Positions 8,530 through 16,845 of a stretch of DNA of 64,000 nt are shown in pieces. The notes under the pieces are model-generated. The model searched no databases. It saw only the letters and a program-made list of their open reading frames with translations, and had not been told where the DNA came from. A program made the position numbers and the translations under genes. Position 1 is the stretch's first letter. Each line of letters starts with the position of its first letter. Source of the stretch: Helicobacter japonicus. Lineage in GTDB: Bacteria; Campylobacterota; Campylobacteria; Campylobacterales; Helicobacteraceae. The stretch covers positions 1 to 64,000 of the forward strand of contig NZ_JRMQ02000001.1 in NCBI RefSeq assembly GCF_000762845.2. The letters run 5' to 3'.

Positions 8530-10506
8530 TTATGCTTGGTGGCTTAAAGTCATATTTTTCTCTTCAAGCAAAAGATATTGTGTGATTTTAGATTCAATCT
8601 CTTCTTCTACCTTACTTAATTCCTCTGCCAAAGCAACAATACCTTGCCTTTCATATTCTTTTGGATTGCTCAATGCCTCCTGCAAAACTTTTTGCTTTTT
8701 TTCAAGCTCTTCAATTTCTCGAGGGAGATTTTGCAAGGCAAGAGTTTGTTTATAACTAAGTTTAGTGGGTTTTTTAGAATCTAGCTTATCTTCTTTTGGA
8801 ATCTTTAGTGTTGCTTTATCTACAGATTCAAATTTTTCCATACTCGATTCAAAACAAGCAATATCACGCAAATCTTGAGTAATCTCTAAATATTCACTAT
8901 AAGGCATATGGCTTTGTATCACTTCACCCTCACCCTCAAAAATTAAAAGTTTATGAGCAAGTTTATCGACAAAATATCTATCGTGGCTTACAAAAATAAC
9001 TGCACAAGAAAGACTCAAAAGATATTCCTCAACGATATTAATTGTTTGTATATCTAAATCATTTGTTGGCTCATCAAGGATAAGCACATCAACTTCTTTT
9101 GTAAAAAGTAATGCCAAAGCGACACGATTTTTCTCACCTCCACTCAATGCACCAATTTTTTGAAAAAGTTGTTCTTTAGGAAAAAGAAAGTTTTTTAAAT
9201 ATCCATAAACGTGCATATGCTTACCCCGCACATCAATATGCTCACCTCCATTTGGACAAAAAATACTCAATAAATCTTTATCATCTTCAAGCATACTTGT
9301 GTGTTGGTCAAAATATCCTATAGAAATTTCACCAACTTTTATCACACCAGAATCTGGCTTTTGCTCGCCGAGTAGCATTTTGAGTAAGCTTGATTTACCT
9401 GAACCATTTTTGCCTACAATGGCAATTTTATCACGTGCTAAGATTCTTAAACTCAAATCTTTCACTAAGCATTTATCCCCTATACTTTTATGCAAGTGTT
9501 CAATCTCAAAAAGGCATTTTTGATTATTACCACTTTGTGTAGTGTTAAAAGCTTTTTGCTCCCTTTCAAGCTCAAGACGCATTTTGCGTATCAGTGAGGG
9601 GTTTTTCTTTGCCTCTTCTCGCATAGCTAAGATTCTACTCTTGCGTCCCTCATTGCGTTTTGTCCGTGCTTTAACACCGCGTCTTAGCCATTCTTCTTCA
9701 CTTTTTAGAATCTTGAGTAATTTTTGGTGGGCTTTATCCATATTTTGCAAGAGTTCTGCCTTTTTGGCAAGATAATCCATATATCCACCCTCAAAGCTCC
9801 GCACATAACCATTATCAAGCTCAACAATTCGTGTTGCTATCCTATCAATAAAATATCTATCGTGGCTAATAAACACCAAAGTCAAGTGAGATTGTGCAAT
9901 AAAATTTTCCAAAAATTGCACCATTTGCACATCAAGGTGATTTGTCGGCTCATCAAGGAGCAAAATATCACAAGGCTGAAGAAGCAAACTTGCTAATGCT
10001 ACGCGTTTTTGCTCACCACCACTGAGTGAATTTGCCAATCTCTCTCCAAATGCCTCAAGCTCAAAATGACTAAGAATTTCCTCTACTAGCCCTTGCAAAT
10101 CCCAACCTCTATATACACTAAGATATGCACTTAATTGCTCATACTCCTCTAATATTTCTTTACTTGGATTTAAGTTCTCACCCATTATATGATGCAATTC
10201 CTCTATACGCTCGTGTGCAGCTTTTATCTCACTCATACTTGCTATAAGCACATCTTTTACGCTTGATTGTGGTGGAAAGATAGGTTTTTGTGCAAGGGAG
10301 AGAATCTTAAGATTTTTCACACCAATGCGCTCACCGCTATCTATATCTCTTTGCCCTGCAATAATATCTAAAAGGCTTGATTTACCTGAGCCATTTTTGC
10401 CTACAATTGCGATGCGTTCATCTTTTGAGATATGGAAAGAGATACGATTTAAAATAACTTTATGCTCATACTGCTTACTTACATCTTGGAGAGAGAGTAG
10501 ATTCAT
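8530..10506 (-). CDS. ABC-F family ATPase (Uup-like)
   Basis: Two tandem ABC ATPase domains without membrane segments, so a ribosome-acting ABC-F protein rather than a transporter. The first has Walker A GKNGSGKSS at 36-44, signature LSGGEQKR at about 161-168 and Walker B LLLDEPTNHLD at about 182-192. The second has Walker A at about 365-373, LSGGEKNR and LILDEPTNDLD. The interdomain linker (about 245-320) contains EEWLRRGVKARTKRNEGR, as in Uup. The C-terminus is a Lys/Glu-rich coiled coil (about 570-650), also a Uup trait. The first ATG overlaps the stop of the upstream gene by four bases (ATGA), so it is translationally coupled to that unrecognised protein. A role in translation or ribosome quality control is inferred from the family. 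Confidence 0.92.
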   Translation of the reverse strand: MNLLSLQDVSKQYEHKVILNRISFHISKDERIAIVGKNGSGKSSLLDIIAGQRDIDSGERIGVKNLKILSLAQKPIFPPQSSVKDVLIASMSEIKAAHERIEELHHIMGENLNPSKEILEEYEQLSAYLSVYRGWDLQGLVEEILSHFELEAFGERLANSLSGGEQKRVALASLLLQPCDILLLDEPTNHLDVQMVQFLENFIAQSHLTLVFISHDRYFIDRIATRIVELDNGYVRSFEGGYMDYLAKKAELLQNMDKAHQKLLKILKSEEEWLRRGVKARTKRNEGRKSRILAMREEAKKNPSLIRKMRLELEREQKAFNTTQSGNNQKCLFEIEHLHKSIGDKCLVKDLSLRILARDKIAIVGKNGSGKSSLLKMLLGEQKPDSGVIKVGEISIGYFDQHTSMLEDDKDLLSIFCPNGGEHIDVRGKHMHVYGYLKNFLFPKEQLFQKIGALSGGEKNRVALALLFTKEVDVLILDEPTNDLDIQTINIVEEYLLSLSCAVIFVSHDRYFVDKLAHKLLIFEGEGEVIQSHMPYSEYLEITQDLRDIACFESSMEKFESVDKATLKIPKEDKLDSKKPTKLSYKQTLALQNLPREIEELEKKQKVLQEALSNPKEYERQGIVALAEELSKVEEEIESKITQYLLLEEKNMTLSHQA

Positions 10507-12002
10507 TGCGCTTGAAAATCTTTAATTTGCGCCATTGAGAGGATAGCAAAATTCGTCTCTTTATTTCGTTTAGATTCCTTGCCTATTTTGATAATCCCAG
10601 CGGGCTTACCAAATCGCAATTCAGCATCTACATAGATAAGCTCAAATTTTTGGCGATTAACTGCACTAAAATATTCAATTTCTTTATGAAAAAGCACAAC
10701 ACTATAAAACTTACTTGCAGACATAATCTTTACTTTAAGATCTAAACAAAAATCTGGATTATCTGAAAAAATCAAATAATTTTTCATATTTTTTTGAATA
10801 TATTTATTATAGTGTTGATACACGACATATTCATTATCACGCAACTTAGATTTATCAAGCATTTTTACGTGATTACCCAAAAAAGTCATCGCACAAAAAG
10901 GGCTATTGATATTGTGTTTAAAAAACACATTTTTAATCGCAAGCGAAGACATTCCAAGCTTCCATAGTTTATTATCAATATGCGTAGCACACACATCCAT
11001 AGCATCTTTTGTCTTACCCACAAGAACTTCATACATTTTTTTAAACACAGCTTCAAACTTTGTAAGATTATCTTTTTTAAAGCCATCAGCTAATGCTTTT
11101 AATCTCTCATATACTTCAGTTAGTGTTTTAATATCGGATTCTGCTTTAGCCACAACTGCCATTGTGCGCTTCTTTTTCTCCTCTAACACTGCTGGGTCGC
11201 CCTTTTTCGCATCAATTTTAGATTGAATAGAGCGAAGTTCCATAGAACCTACACGAATTTTATTTTGCATAGAAAGCTTTTGCTCATTAAAGTTTTCGAT
11301 AGCCCTCAAAACGCCTTTATAGTGATATTGCTGGTCAAGAAAACATTCTTGGTAGATTTTATCAGCAGTGAGATTGACATTGGTTTGAAATTGTCGATAA
11401 GAATACTCTAACTTTGTAAGAATCTGCAAATCATCGGCAAAAACATCAATTGTGATATGCCTATCATTAAACACAAGATAATCAATTGCCTTTGTAAGAT
11501 AGGGTTTTAAGATAAGATAATTAATTCTTTTTTGGTGGCCTTCTTCACTTACCCCATCTTCTTCCATTCCTTGAATAGAATTGAGCGCATTAAATTCCTC
11601 ACAAAAATACTCTTTAATGGTATTTTGGATAGGCATACTGATTTCAATGCTAGTGAGCTTAAAATAATCTGTTTCCTCAAAAATCTTTTTAGCAATGTTT
11701 GCTCGTGCATCAGTTTCTTTACTTTTTAGCTCTTCATCAGTATTTGTGCGCCAAAAATCAATCTCGCGTACAAGCCCATTCTCTGGAAAATCTTGATATT
11801 TTGACGCTTTACAACTTGTTATCCTACTCCCACCGCCATTACCTTCTTCATCATCGAGTCGAAATTCTACAAGCATACCTGCACTTGGCATTACACGTTT
11901 ATCGTGCCAATTTTTCGCACGTAATTCAAAAATTTTTTTTGTAGCATTAATGATAACGCCATTTTTTGTTTGATTTGAATATCTTAATATCTTGCCATGC
12001 AT
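10503..12002 (-). CDS. Conserved hypothetical protein with an OB-fold/cold-shock-like N-terminus and coiled coil
   Basis: A 499-residue protein I do not recognise as a named family. The first 70 residues (starting MHGKILRYSNQTKNGVI) have the spacing of a cold-shock/OB-type beta-barrel: a GKI-strand, a NGVI-strand, and a later GMLVEFRL-strand. The middle (about 215-310) is a charged helical region likely to form a coiled coil. The C-terminal 190 residues are mixed alpha/beta and rich in Lys and Tyr/Phe. There is no signal peptide or membrane helix, so it is probably cytoplasmic and possibly nucleic-acid binding. The stop overlaps the ATG of the ABC-F gene, implying joint expression and perhaps a shared role around translation. 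The OB-fold suggestion is my reading of the pattern only. Confidence 0.6.
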   Translation of the reverse strand: MHGKILRYSNQTKNGVIINATKKIFELRAKNWHDKRVMPSAGMLVEFRLDDEEGNGGGSRITSCKASKYQDFPENGLVREIDFWRTNTDEELKSKETDARANIAKKIFEETDYFKLTSIEISMPIQNTIKEYFCEEFNALNSIQGMEEDGVSEEGHQKRINYLILKPYLTKAIDYLVFNDRHITIDVFADDLQILTKLEYSYRQFQTNVNLTADKIYQECFLDQQYHYKGVLRAIENFNEQKLSMQNKIRVGSMELRSIQSKIDAKKGDPAVLEEKKKRTMAVVAKAESDIKTLTEVYERLKALADGFKKDNLTKFEAVFKKMYEVLVGKTKDAMDVCATHIDNKLWKLGMSSLAIKNVFFKHNINSPFCAMTFLGNHVKMLDKSKLRDNEYVVYQHYNKYIQKNMKNYLIFSDNPDFCLDLKVKIMSASKFYSVVLFHKEIEYFSAVNRQKFELIYVDAELRFGKPAGIIKIGKESKRNKETNFAILSMAQIKDFQAQ

Positions 12003-12132
12003 TTTGCACTCCTTACCTCAATGTAATTTGCATCTTAAAAAAGACAATCCATCTCATCTATTTATAACAAAGTGTTCATTCTAACTAAACAAAAATAAAA
12101 AATTCATTATAAAATCTACAAAATGTTTATGA

Positions 12133-12138
12133 TATAAT
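12133..12138 (+). promoter_or_regulatory. -10 element for ftsK
   Basis: TATAAT in an AT-rich context in the 208-base gap between the divergent hypothetical gene and ftsK. No clear -35, as usual in Helicobacter. Confidence 0.55.
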
Positions 12139-12210
12139 TCTTGTTTTTATTCTAAAACGCACATTGGGCACAAAACCAAACAAACATTTCAGAATCTAAA
12201 AGGATTTTCC

Positions 12211-15200
12211 ATTAAAAAATATAAGTTTAAAAATCAAAAATTGTATCTTTATATTGGACTTAATATTATAGTCATTTTTCTATCTGTAGCAACTATTATC
12301 GGTGGCTATGGGCTAGTGGGTGATTTTGGTGTAAGATTTGCACAGATAAACATCAATATTTTTGGCTATATTGCCTATGTATATTTACCATTTTTACTCT
12401 ATCCTCTCTTTAGATTCTATAAAAATTCTACATTAAACTTTAGACGTCTTGAGCTTATCGCATCATTTTCTCTCTCTTTTGTTGCTCTTCTCATTTTGCA
12501 ATCCCTTATTTTCCAAAAAGGCTATTTTGGCAATAGTCTTACGCTTTTCTTAAAAGACTACATTGGCTATTTTGGTGTATGGGTGCTTGATATTTTCTTT
12601 TTCATATTTTCGTGGCTCATTTCTACACAACGCAATATTGACCTCCTTATGAAACAAGCCAAGCATAAAAGTCTCGTCCTCTTTGATTTAATCAAACATA
12701 TTTGTATTCTTTCTGCACAACGCATTAAAACGCTATATACTACTCTTAAAACACATCTTTTGCCACATATACAAAAACTCTTTGCCAAACATACCCAAGA
12801 TGTCCTTGATTTGCAGAGAGCAAAAGAAGAACAAATTACTCAAGCACATTATGACTTTAAAGATGTAATTGTAGAAAAAGGCTTTGATGAAATGCACAAA
12901 AGCACACAAACTCTCCAAGATTCTGCACCCAAGCTAGATTCGCAAGAAAACGCACAAATACCAGAATCTATACAATCTACATCTCTACCTCAATCTCTAA
13001 CATCCAATCCGCAGCAACCTCAAAAGTTACGATTAGAGATTATAGAATCTACCGGACAAGAAATCAATTTGCAAGATTTTTTTAAAAATCAAGTTGCTGA
13101 GCATAAAGATATGCTTAAAAAACTCAATAAACATATCGCCTTAACTGAACCTGTGCTTAAAGAGAAGCAACCACATTTATTTATGCAAGATGATTTACAA
13201 GAAGAGGAAGCTAAAACACAAATAGATATACAAGAAACTAGCCAAACTTCACATACTAAGCCTATCCCTACACCTCCTCCGCGACCTCTCAATCCAAATG
13301 TATTTTTACAAACTACCCCAACCCAAAATGCTCCAATACAGCCTACGCTACCTAAAACAGATTCTACCCCTCACTTAGACTCTAAACCAGAATCTAAAAC
13401 TTTAGAATCGCAAGAAACTAGCCATTTTACACCTCATACATTAGAAGCAAACTTAACATCTCACGCAACACCTCAAACAGATTTAATACAAACTTTAGAT
13501 ACATCACCATTTACACCTATCATACCACTCTCAAGCACACAAACATTACAACCAAAAGAGCAAGATTTTGTTCCACAAACACCTAGCACAACTTTTAATG
13601 ATACTAGTAATACACCAAAATCACAGAATCTTGCACCTACACATATTGAAGAAAAAAATGACAAACATACCCAAAATCTTTTTTCTACCCCGACTTTGTC
13701 GAGCAAAGAGACGCTCTCATCACAACTTGAGCTTGATATACGAGAAATCGCACCAAAACAAAATAATGCCACACAATGGGTAGATTCTATTGTAAAAGAA
13801 ATCCCTACGCAAACACCTAATATAAAAGAAAGCACACATTACACACATACACGCATTACAGAGCTTACTGAAAATAAAGACCTCCTTGATAATCTCGAGT
13901 ATGGGAGAATGGATAAGCCTACAAATTTCAAACTCCCGCTTATAAGCTTTTTAAACCAACCTCTTGATGAACAAATGGAGTTTGATGAAAGCGAAATTGA
14001 CCGCAAGATTGAAAATCTTTTAGCTAAGCTCAAAATGTTTCGTGTAGAGGGCGATGTGGTGCGCACTTATTCTGGTCCTATCGTTACTACCTTTGAATTT
14101 CGTCCTGCCCCAAATGTCAAGGTTAGCAAGATTCTAACCCTTGAAGATGATTTAGCAATGGCATTACGTGCGCGTTCTATCCGCATACAAGCTCCAATTC
14201 CGGGTAAAGATGTAGTGGGAATTGAGATTCCAAATAATACAACCCAAACCATTTACTTGCGTGAGATTTTAGAATCTGATTTGTTTAAAACCTCTGCTTC
14301 ACCACTTACTCTTGCACTCGGCAAAGACATTATCGGCAATCCTTTTATCACAGATTTAAAACGAGCTCCACATTTACTGATTGCTGGAACAACAGGAAGT
14401 GGTAAAAGCGTAGGACTTAATGCGATGATTCTCTCTTTGCTTTATAAAAATTCACCTGATAATCTTAAACTTCTAATGATTGACCCAAAAAAGGTGGAAT
14501 TTAGCATCTATACAGATATTCCTCATCTTATTGCGCCTATTATCAATCAGCCAAAAAAGGCAATTTCAGCTCTCAATAGCGCAGTAAATGAAATGGAGAG
14601 ACGGCTTGATTTAATGAGTAAGGCACTTGTGAGGGACATTGACACTTATAATCGTAAAATGGCAGATGAAAGAGAAGAAAAATTCCCTTATTTAGTCATC
14701 ATTATCGATGAATTAGCAGATTTAATGATGACAGGAGGGAAAGAAGTAGAATTTGCCCTTGCGCGTATTGCACAAAAAGGACGTGCTTCGGGGATACATA
14801 TTATCGTGGCTACGCAGCGACCGAGTGTAGATGTTATCACAGGTTTAATCAAAGCCAATCTTCCCTCTCGCATTAGCTATAAAGTAGGAAGCAAGATAGA
14901 TTCTAAAGTTATTCTTGATAGCTTTGGGGCGGAATCTTTGCTTGGCAAAGGTGATATGCTTTTCAAACTCTCCGATAATCGTGTCATACGACTTCACGCA
15001 CCTTGGAGCACAGAAGAAGAAATCGAAAAAATCACAGAATTTATTAAATCCCAGCAAGAGGTTATTTATGATAAGGATTTTATGATTGATGAAAAAGATG
15101 AATTAGTCTCTCATAATGATAAAGAAAATATAGAGGGTGGAGATTTACTCACAGAGGCAAAAAATATTATTTTACAGGATAAAAAAACTTCAGCGAGTTA

Positions 15201-15318
15201 TTTACAACGGCGGCTCTCTATTGGTTACAACAAAGCAGCAAATATTATAGAACAACTTGAAAGAGAAGGTTTTCTATCTGCACCAAATACTAAAGGAGTG
15301 CGAGAAATCATCGGATAA
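12211..15318 (+). CDS. ftsK: DNA translocase FtsK
   Basis: A membrane-anchored hexameric motor that pumps DNA at the septum and activates chromosome-dimer resolution (XerH/difH in Helicobacter). The N-terminal part has four hydrophobic segments within about the first 140 residues. A long Thr/Pro/Gln/Ser-rich linker (about 220-560) follows, then the motor domain with Walker A GTTGSGKSVG near residue 725 and Walker B VIIIDELADLM near 828. The winged-helix gamma domain occupies the last 60 residues (SASYLQRRLSIGYNKAANII). No ATG is available upstream of the first membrane helix. The best Shine-Dalgarno, AAAAGGA at 12198-12204, is six bases before an ATT at 12211. An in-frame TTG at 12241 has none, so the start is uncertain. 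Confidence 0.93.
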   Translation: MKKYKFKNQKLYLYIGLNIIVIFLSVATIIGGYGLVGDFGVRFAQININIFGYIAYVYLPFLLYPLFRFYKNSTLNFRRLELIASFSLSFVALLILQSLIFQKGYFGNSLTLFLKDYIGYFGVWVLDIFFFIFSWLISTQRNIDLLMKQAKHKSLVLFDLIKHICILSAQRIKTLYTTLKTHLLPHIQKLFAKHTQDVLDLQRAKEEQITQAHYDFKDVIVEKGFDEMHKSTQTLQDSAPKLDSQENAQIPESIQSTSLPQSLTSNPQQPQKLRLEIIESTGQEINLQDFFKNQVAEHKDMLKKLNKHIALTEPVLKEKQPHLFMQDDLQEEEAKTQIDIQETSQTSHTKPIPTPPPRPLNPNVFLQTTPTQNAPIQPTLPKTDSTPHLDSKPESKTLESQETSHFTPHTLEANLTSHATPQTDLIQTLDTSPFTPIIPLSSTQTLQPKEQDFVPQTPSTTFNDTSNTPKSQNLAPTHIEEKNDKHTQNLFSTPTLSSKETLSSQLELDIREIAPKQNNATQWVDSIVKEIPTQTPNIKESTHYTHTRITELTENKDLLDNLEYGRMDKPTNFKLPLISFLNQPLDEQMEFDESEIDRKIENLLAKLKMFRVEGDVVRTYSGPIVTTFEFRPAPNVKVSKILTLEDDLAMALRARSIRIQAPIPGKDVVGIEIPNNTTQTIYLREILESDLFKTSASPLTLALGKDIIGNPFITDLKRAPHLLIAGTTGSGKSVGLNAMILSLLYKNSPDNLKLLMIDPKKVEFSIYTDIPHLIAPIINQPKKAISALNSAVNEMERRLDLMSKALVRDIDTYNRKMADEREEKFPYLVIIIDELADLMMTGGKEVEFALARIAQKGRASGIHIIVATQRPSVDVITGLIKANLPSRISYKVGSKIDSKVILDSFGAESLLGKGDMLFKLSDNRVIRLHAPWSTEEEIEKITEFIKSQQEVIYDKDFMIDEKDELVSHNDKENIEGGDLLTEAKNIILQDKKTSASYLQRRLSIGYNKAANIIEQLEREGFLSAPNTKGVREIIG

Positions 15319-15334
15319 TCACAAATTTACAAAA

Positions 15335-15340
15335 TATAAT
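15335..15340 (+). promoter_or_regulatory. -10 element for htrA
   Basis: TATAAT between the ftsK stop and htrA, leaving a leader of about 65-70 bases that ends with Shine-Dalgarno AAGGAG at 15404-15409. Confidence 0.5.
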
Positions 15341-15414
15341 ATTAGCCTTATCTTAATGAAATGTTTATTTTAAATTTATAAAATTTTTCATATCAATTTA
15401 TATAAGGAGTATTA

Positions 15415-16845
15415 ATGAAATATATAATCTTATATTTATGTCTTTTTACTACTTTTGTTAGCCAAGTTTTAGCGATTGATTTCAAAGAAGCACCAAAGAT
15501 TCAAAAACGCATTACACCACAATTAGACAATGATACACTCTATTCTTTTAATTCTTCTATTGAACAAGCAAAAAAAGCAGTGGTAAATATCTCTACACAA
15601 AAAAATGTAAGCAACCAAATTCCTAATCACCCTATGTTTAATGATCCATTTTTTCAACAATTTTTTGGCGATCTTTATGGAAATATCCCAAAAGACCGCG
15701 TAGAACGTAGTCTTGGAAGTGGAGTAATTATCTCAAATAATGGCTATATCATCACAAATAATCACGTTATTGATGAAGCAGATAAAGTGCTTGTATCCTT
15801 ATCAGATAGCACCAAAGAATATACTGCAAAAGTCATTGGGACAGATGCTCGTAGTGATTTAGCAGTGATAAAAATTGAAGCAAATAATCTCTCTCCTATT
15901 AGTTTTGCTGATAGCTCAAATGTGCTTATTGGCGATGTTGTCTTTGCGATTGGGAATCCTTTTGGTGTAGGTGAAAGTATCACACAGGGCATTGTTTCCG
16001 CATTAAATAAAAGCGGGATTGGTATCAATGATTACGAAAATTTTATTCAAACTGATGCCTCTATAAATCCGGGAAATTCAGGTGGGGCATTGGTAGATTC
16101 TCGTGGGGCACTTATTGGTATCAACACTGCGATACTCTCACGCACAGGTGGTAATCACGGCATAGGTTTTGCTATTCCTTCAGATATGGTAAAAAAAATT
16201 GCTAAAGAGCTTATTGAAAAAGGGAGTATTAAACGAGGGTTTTTAGGTGTTGGGATTCAAGATATTAATAAAGACCTCAAAGAAAGCTATGGCGATAATC
16301 GTGGTGCAGTTGTCATTAGCATTGAGCCACAATCTCCTGCAGCAAAAGCAGGACTTATGGTATGGGATCTTATCACACACATTAATGGCAAGGCAGTATC
16401 AAATGCAGCGGAATTAAAAAATCTCATTGGTATGCTTCCACCAAATGAGCGGATTGTTGTGAAATTTATTCGTGATAAACAAGAACGTGTTGCACAAGTT
16501 ACGCTTACAGAACTACCTGATAATAAGCCAAATCAAGCTTCATCAACACAAAACGCGCCTTATAGCACAGACCTTGAGGGCTTAAGTGTAGAAGAGCTTA
16601 CACCAGCTTTAAGGCAACGTTATAGAATCCCAAATGACATTAATGGTGTTGTAGTATCACGTGTGAATCCTAACTCAAAAGCTAAAGAGGCGGGATTTGA
16701 GGCTGGTGATATTATCGCGCAAGTAGAAAACACCACTATCAGAAAGCCTGCCGATTTACACAATGCTTTTGCACGATTAAAGGGCAAAAATAAACGAATC
16801 TTAGTCTATAATAGCAATGGCACAAAAACTATACTCATTAAATGA
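15415..16845 (+). CDS. htrA: Periplasmic/secreted serine protease and chaperone HtrA (DegP family)
   Basis: A quality-control serine protease of the cell envelope; the H. pylori and Campylobacter homologues are also released and cleave host E-cadherin. The 476 residues start with a signal peptide (about 1-20, ending VLA). The trypsin-like domain has catalytic triad His117 (ITNNHVIDEA), Asp148 (DARSDLAVIK) and Ser222 (NPGNSGGAL). Two PDZ domains occupy about 260-360 and 380-475. Start is supported by AAGGAG upstream of the ATG. The stop codon overlaps an in-frame ATG of the cheR reading frame (ATGA), so htrA and cheR may share a transcript. All key residues are intact. Confidence 0.96.
   Translation: MKYIILYLCLFTTFVSQVLAIDFKEAPKIQKRITPQLDNDTLYSFNSSIEQAKKAVVNISTQKNVSNQIPNHPMFNDPFFQQFFGDLYGNIPKDRVERSLGSGVIISNNGYIITNNHVIDEADKVLVSLSDSTKEYTAKVIGTDARSDLAVIKIEANNLSPISFADSSNVLIGDVVFAIGNPFGVGESITQGIVSALNKSGIGINDYENFIQTDASINPGNSGGALVDSRGALIGINTAILSRTGGNHGIGFAIPSDMVKKIAKELIEKGSIKRGFLGVGIQDINKDLKESYGDNRGAVVISIEPQSPAAKAGLMVWDLITHINGKAVSNAAELKNLIGMLPPNERIVVKFIRDKQERVAQVTLTELPDNKPNQASSTQNAPYSTDLEGLSVEELTPALRQRYRIPNDINGVVVSRVNPNSKAKEAGFEAGDIIAQVENTTIRKPADLHNAFARLKGKNKRILVYNSNGTKTILIK

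Noticed and set aside
12567-13292. Antisense ORFs in ftsK
   Set aside because: They arise from the biased composition of the linker and membrane region; no independent start signals.
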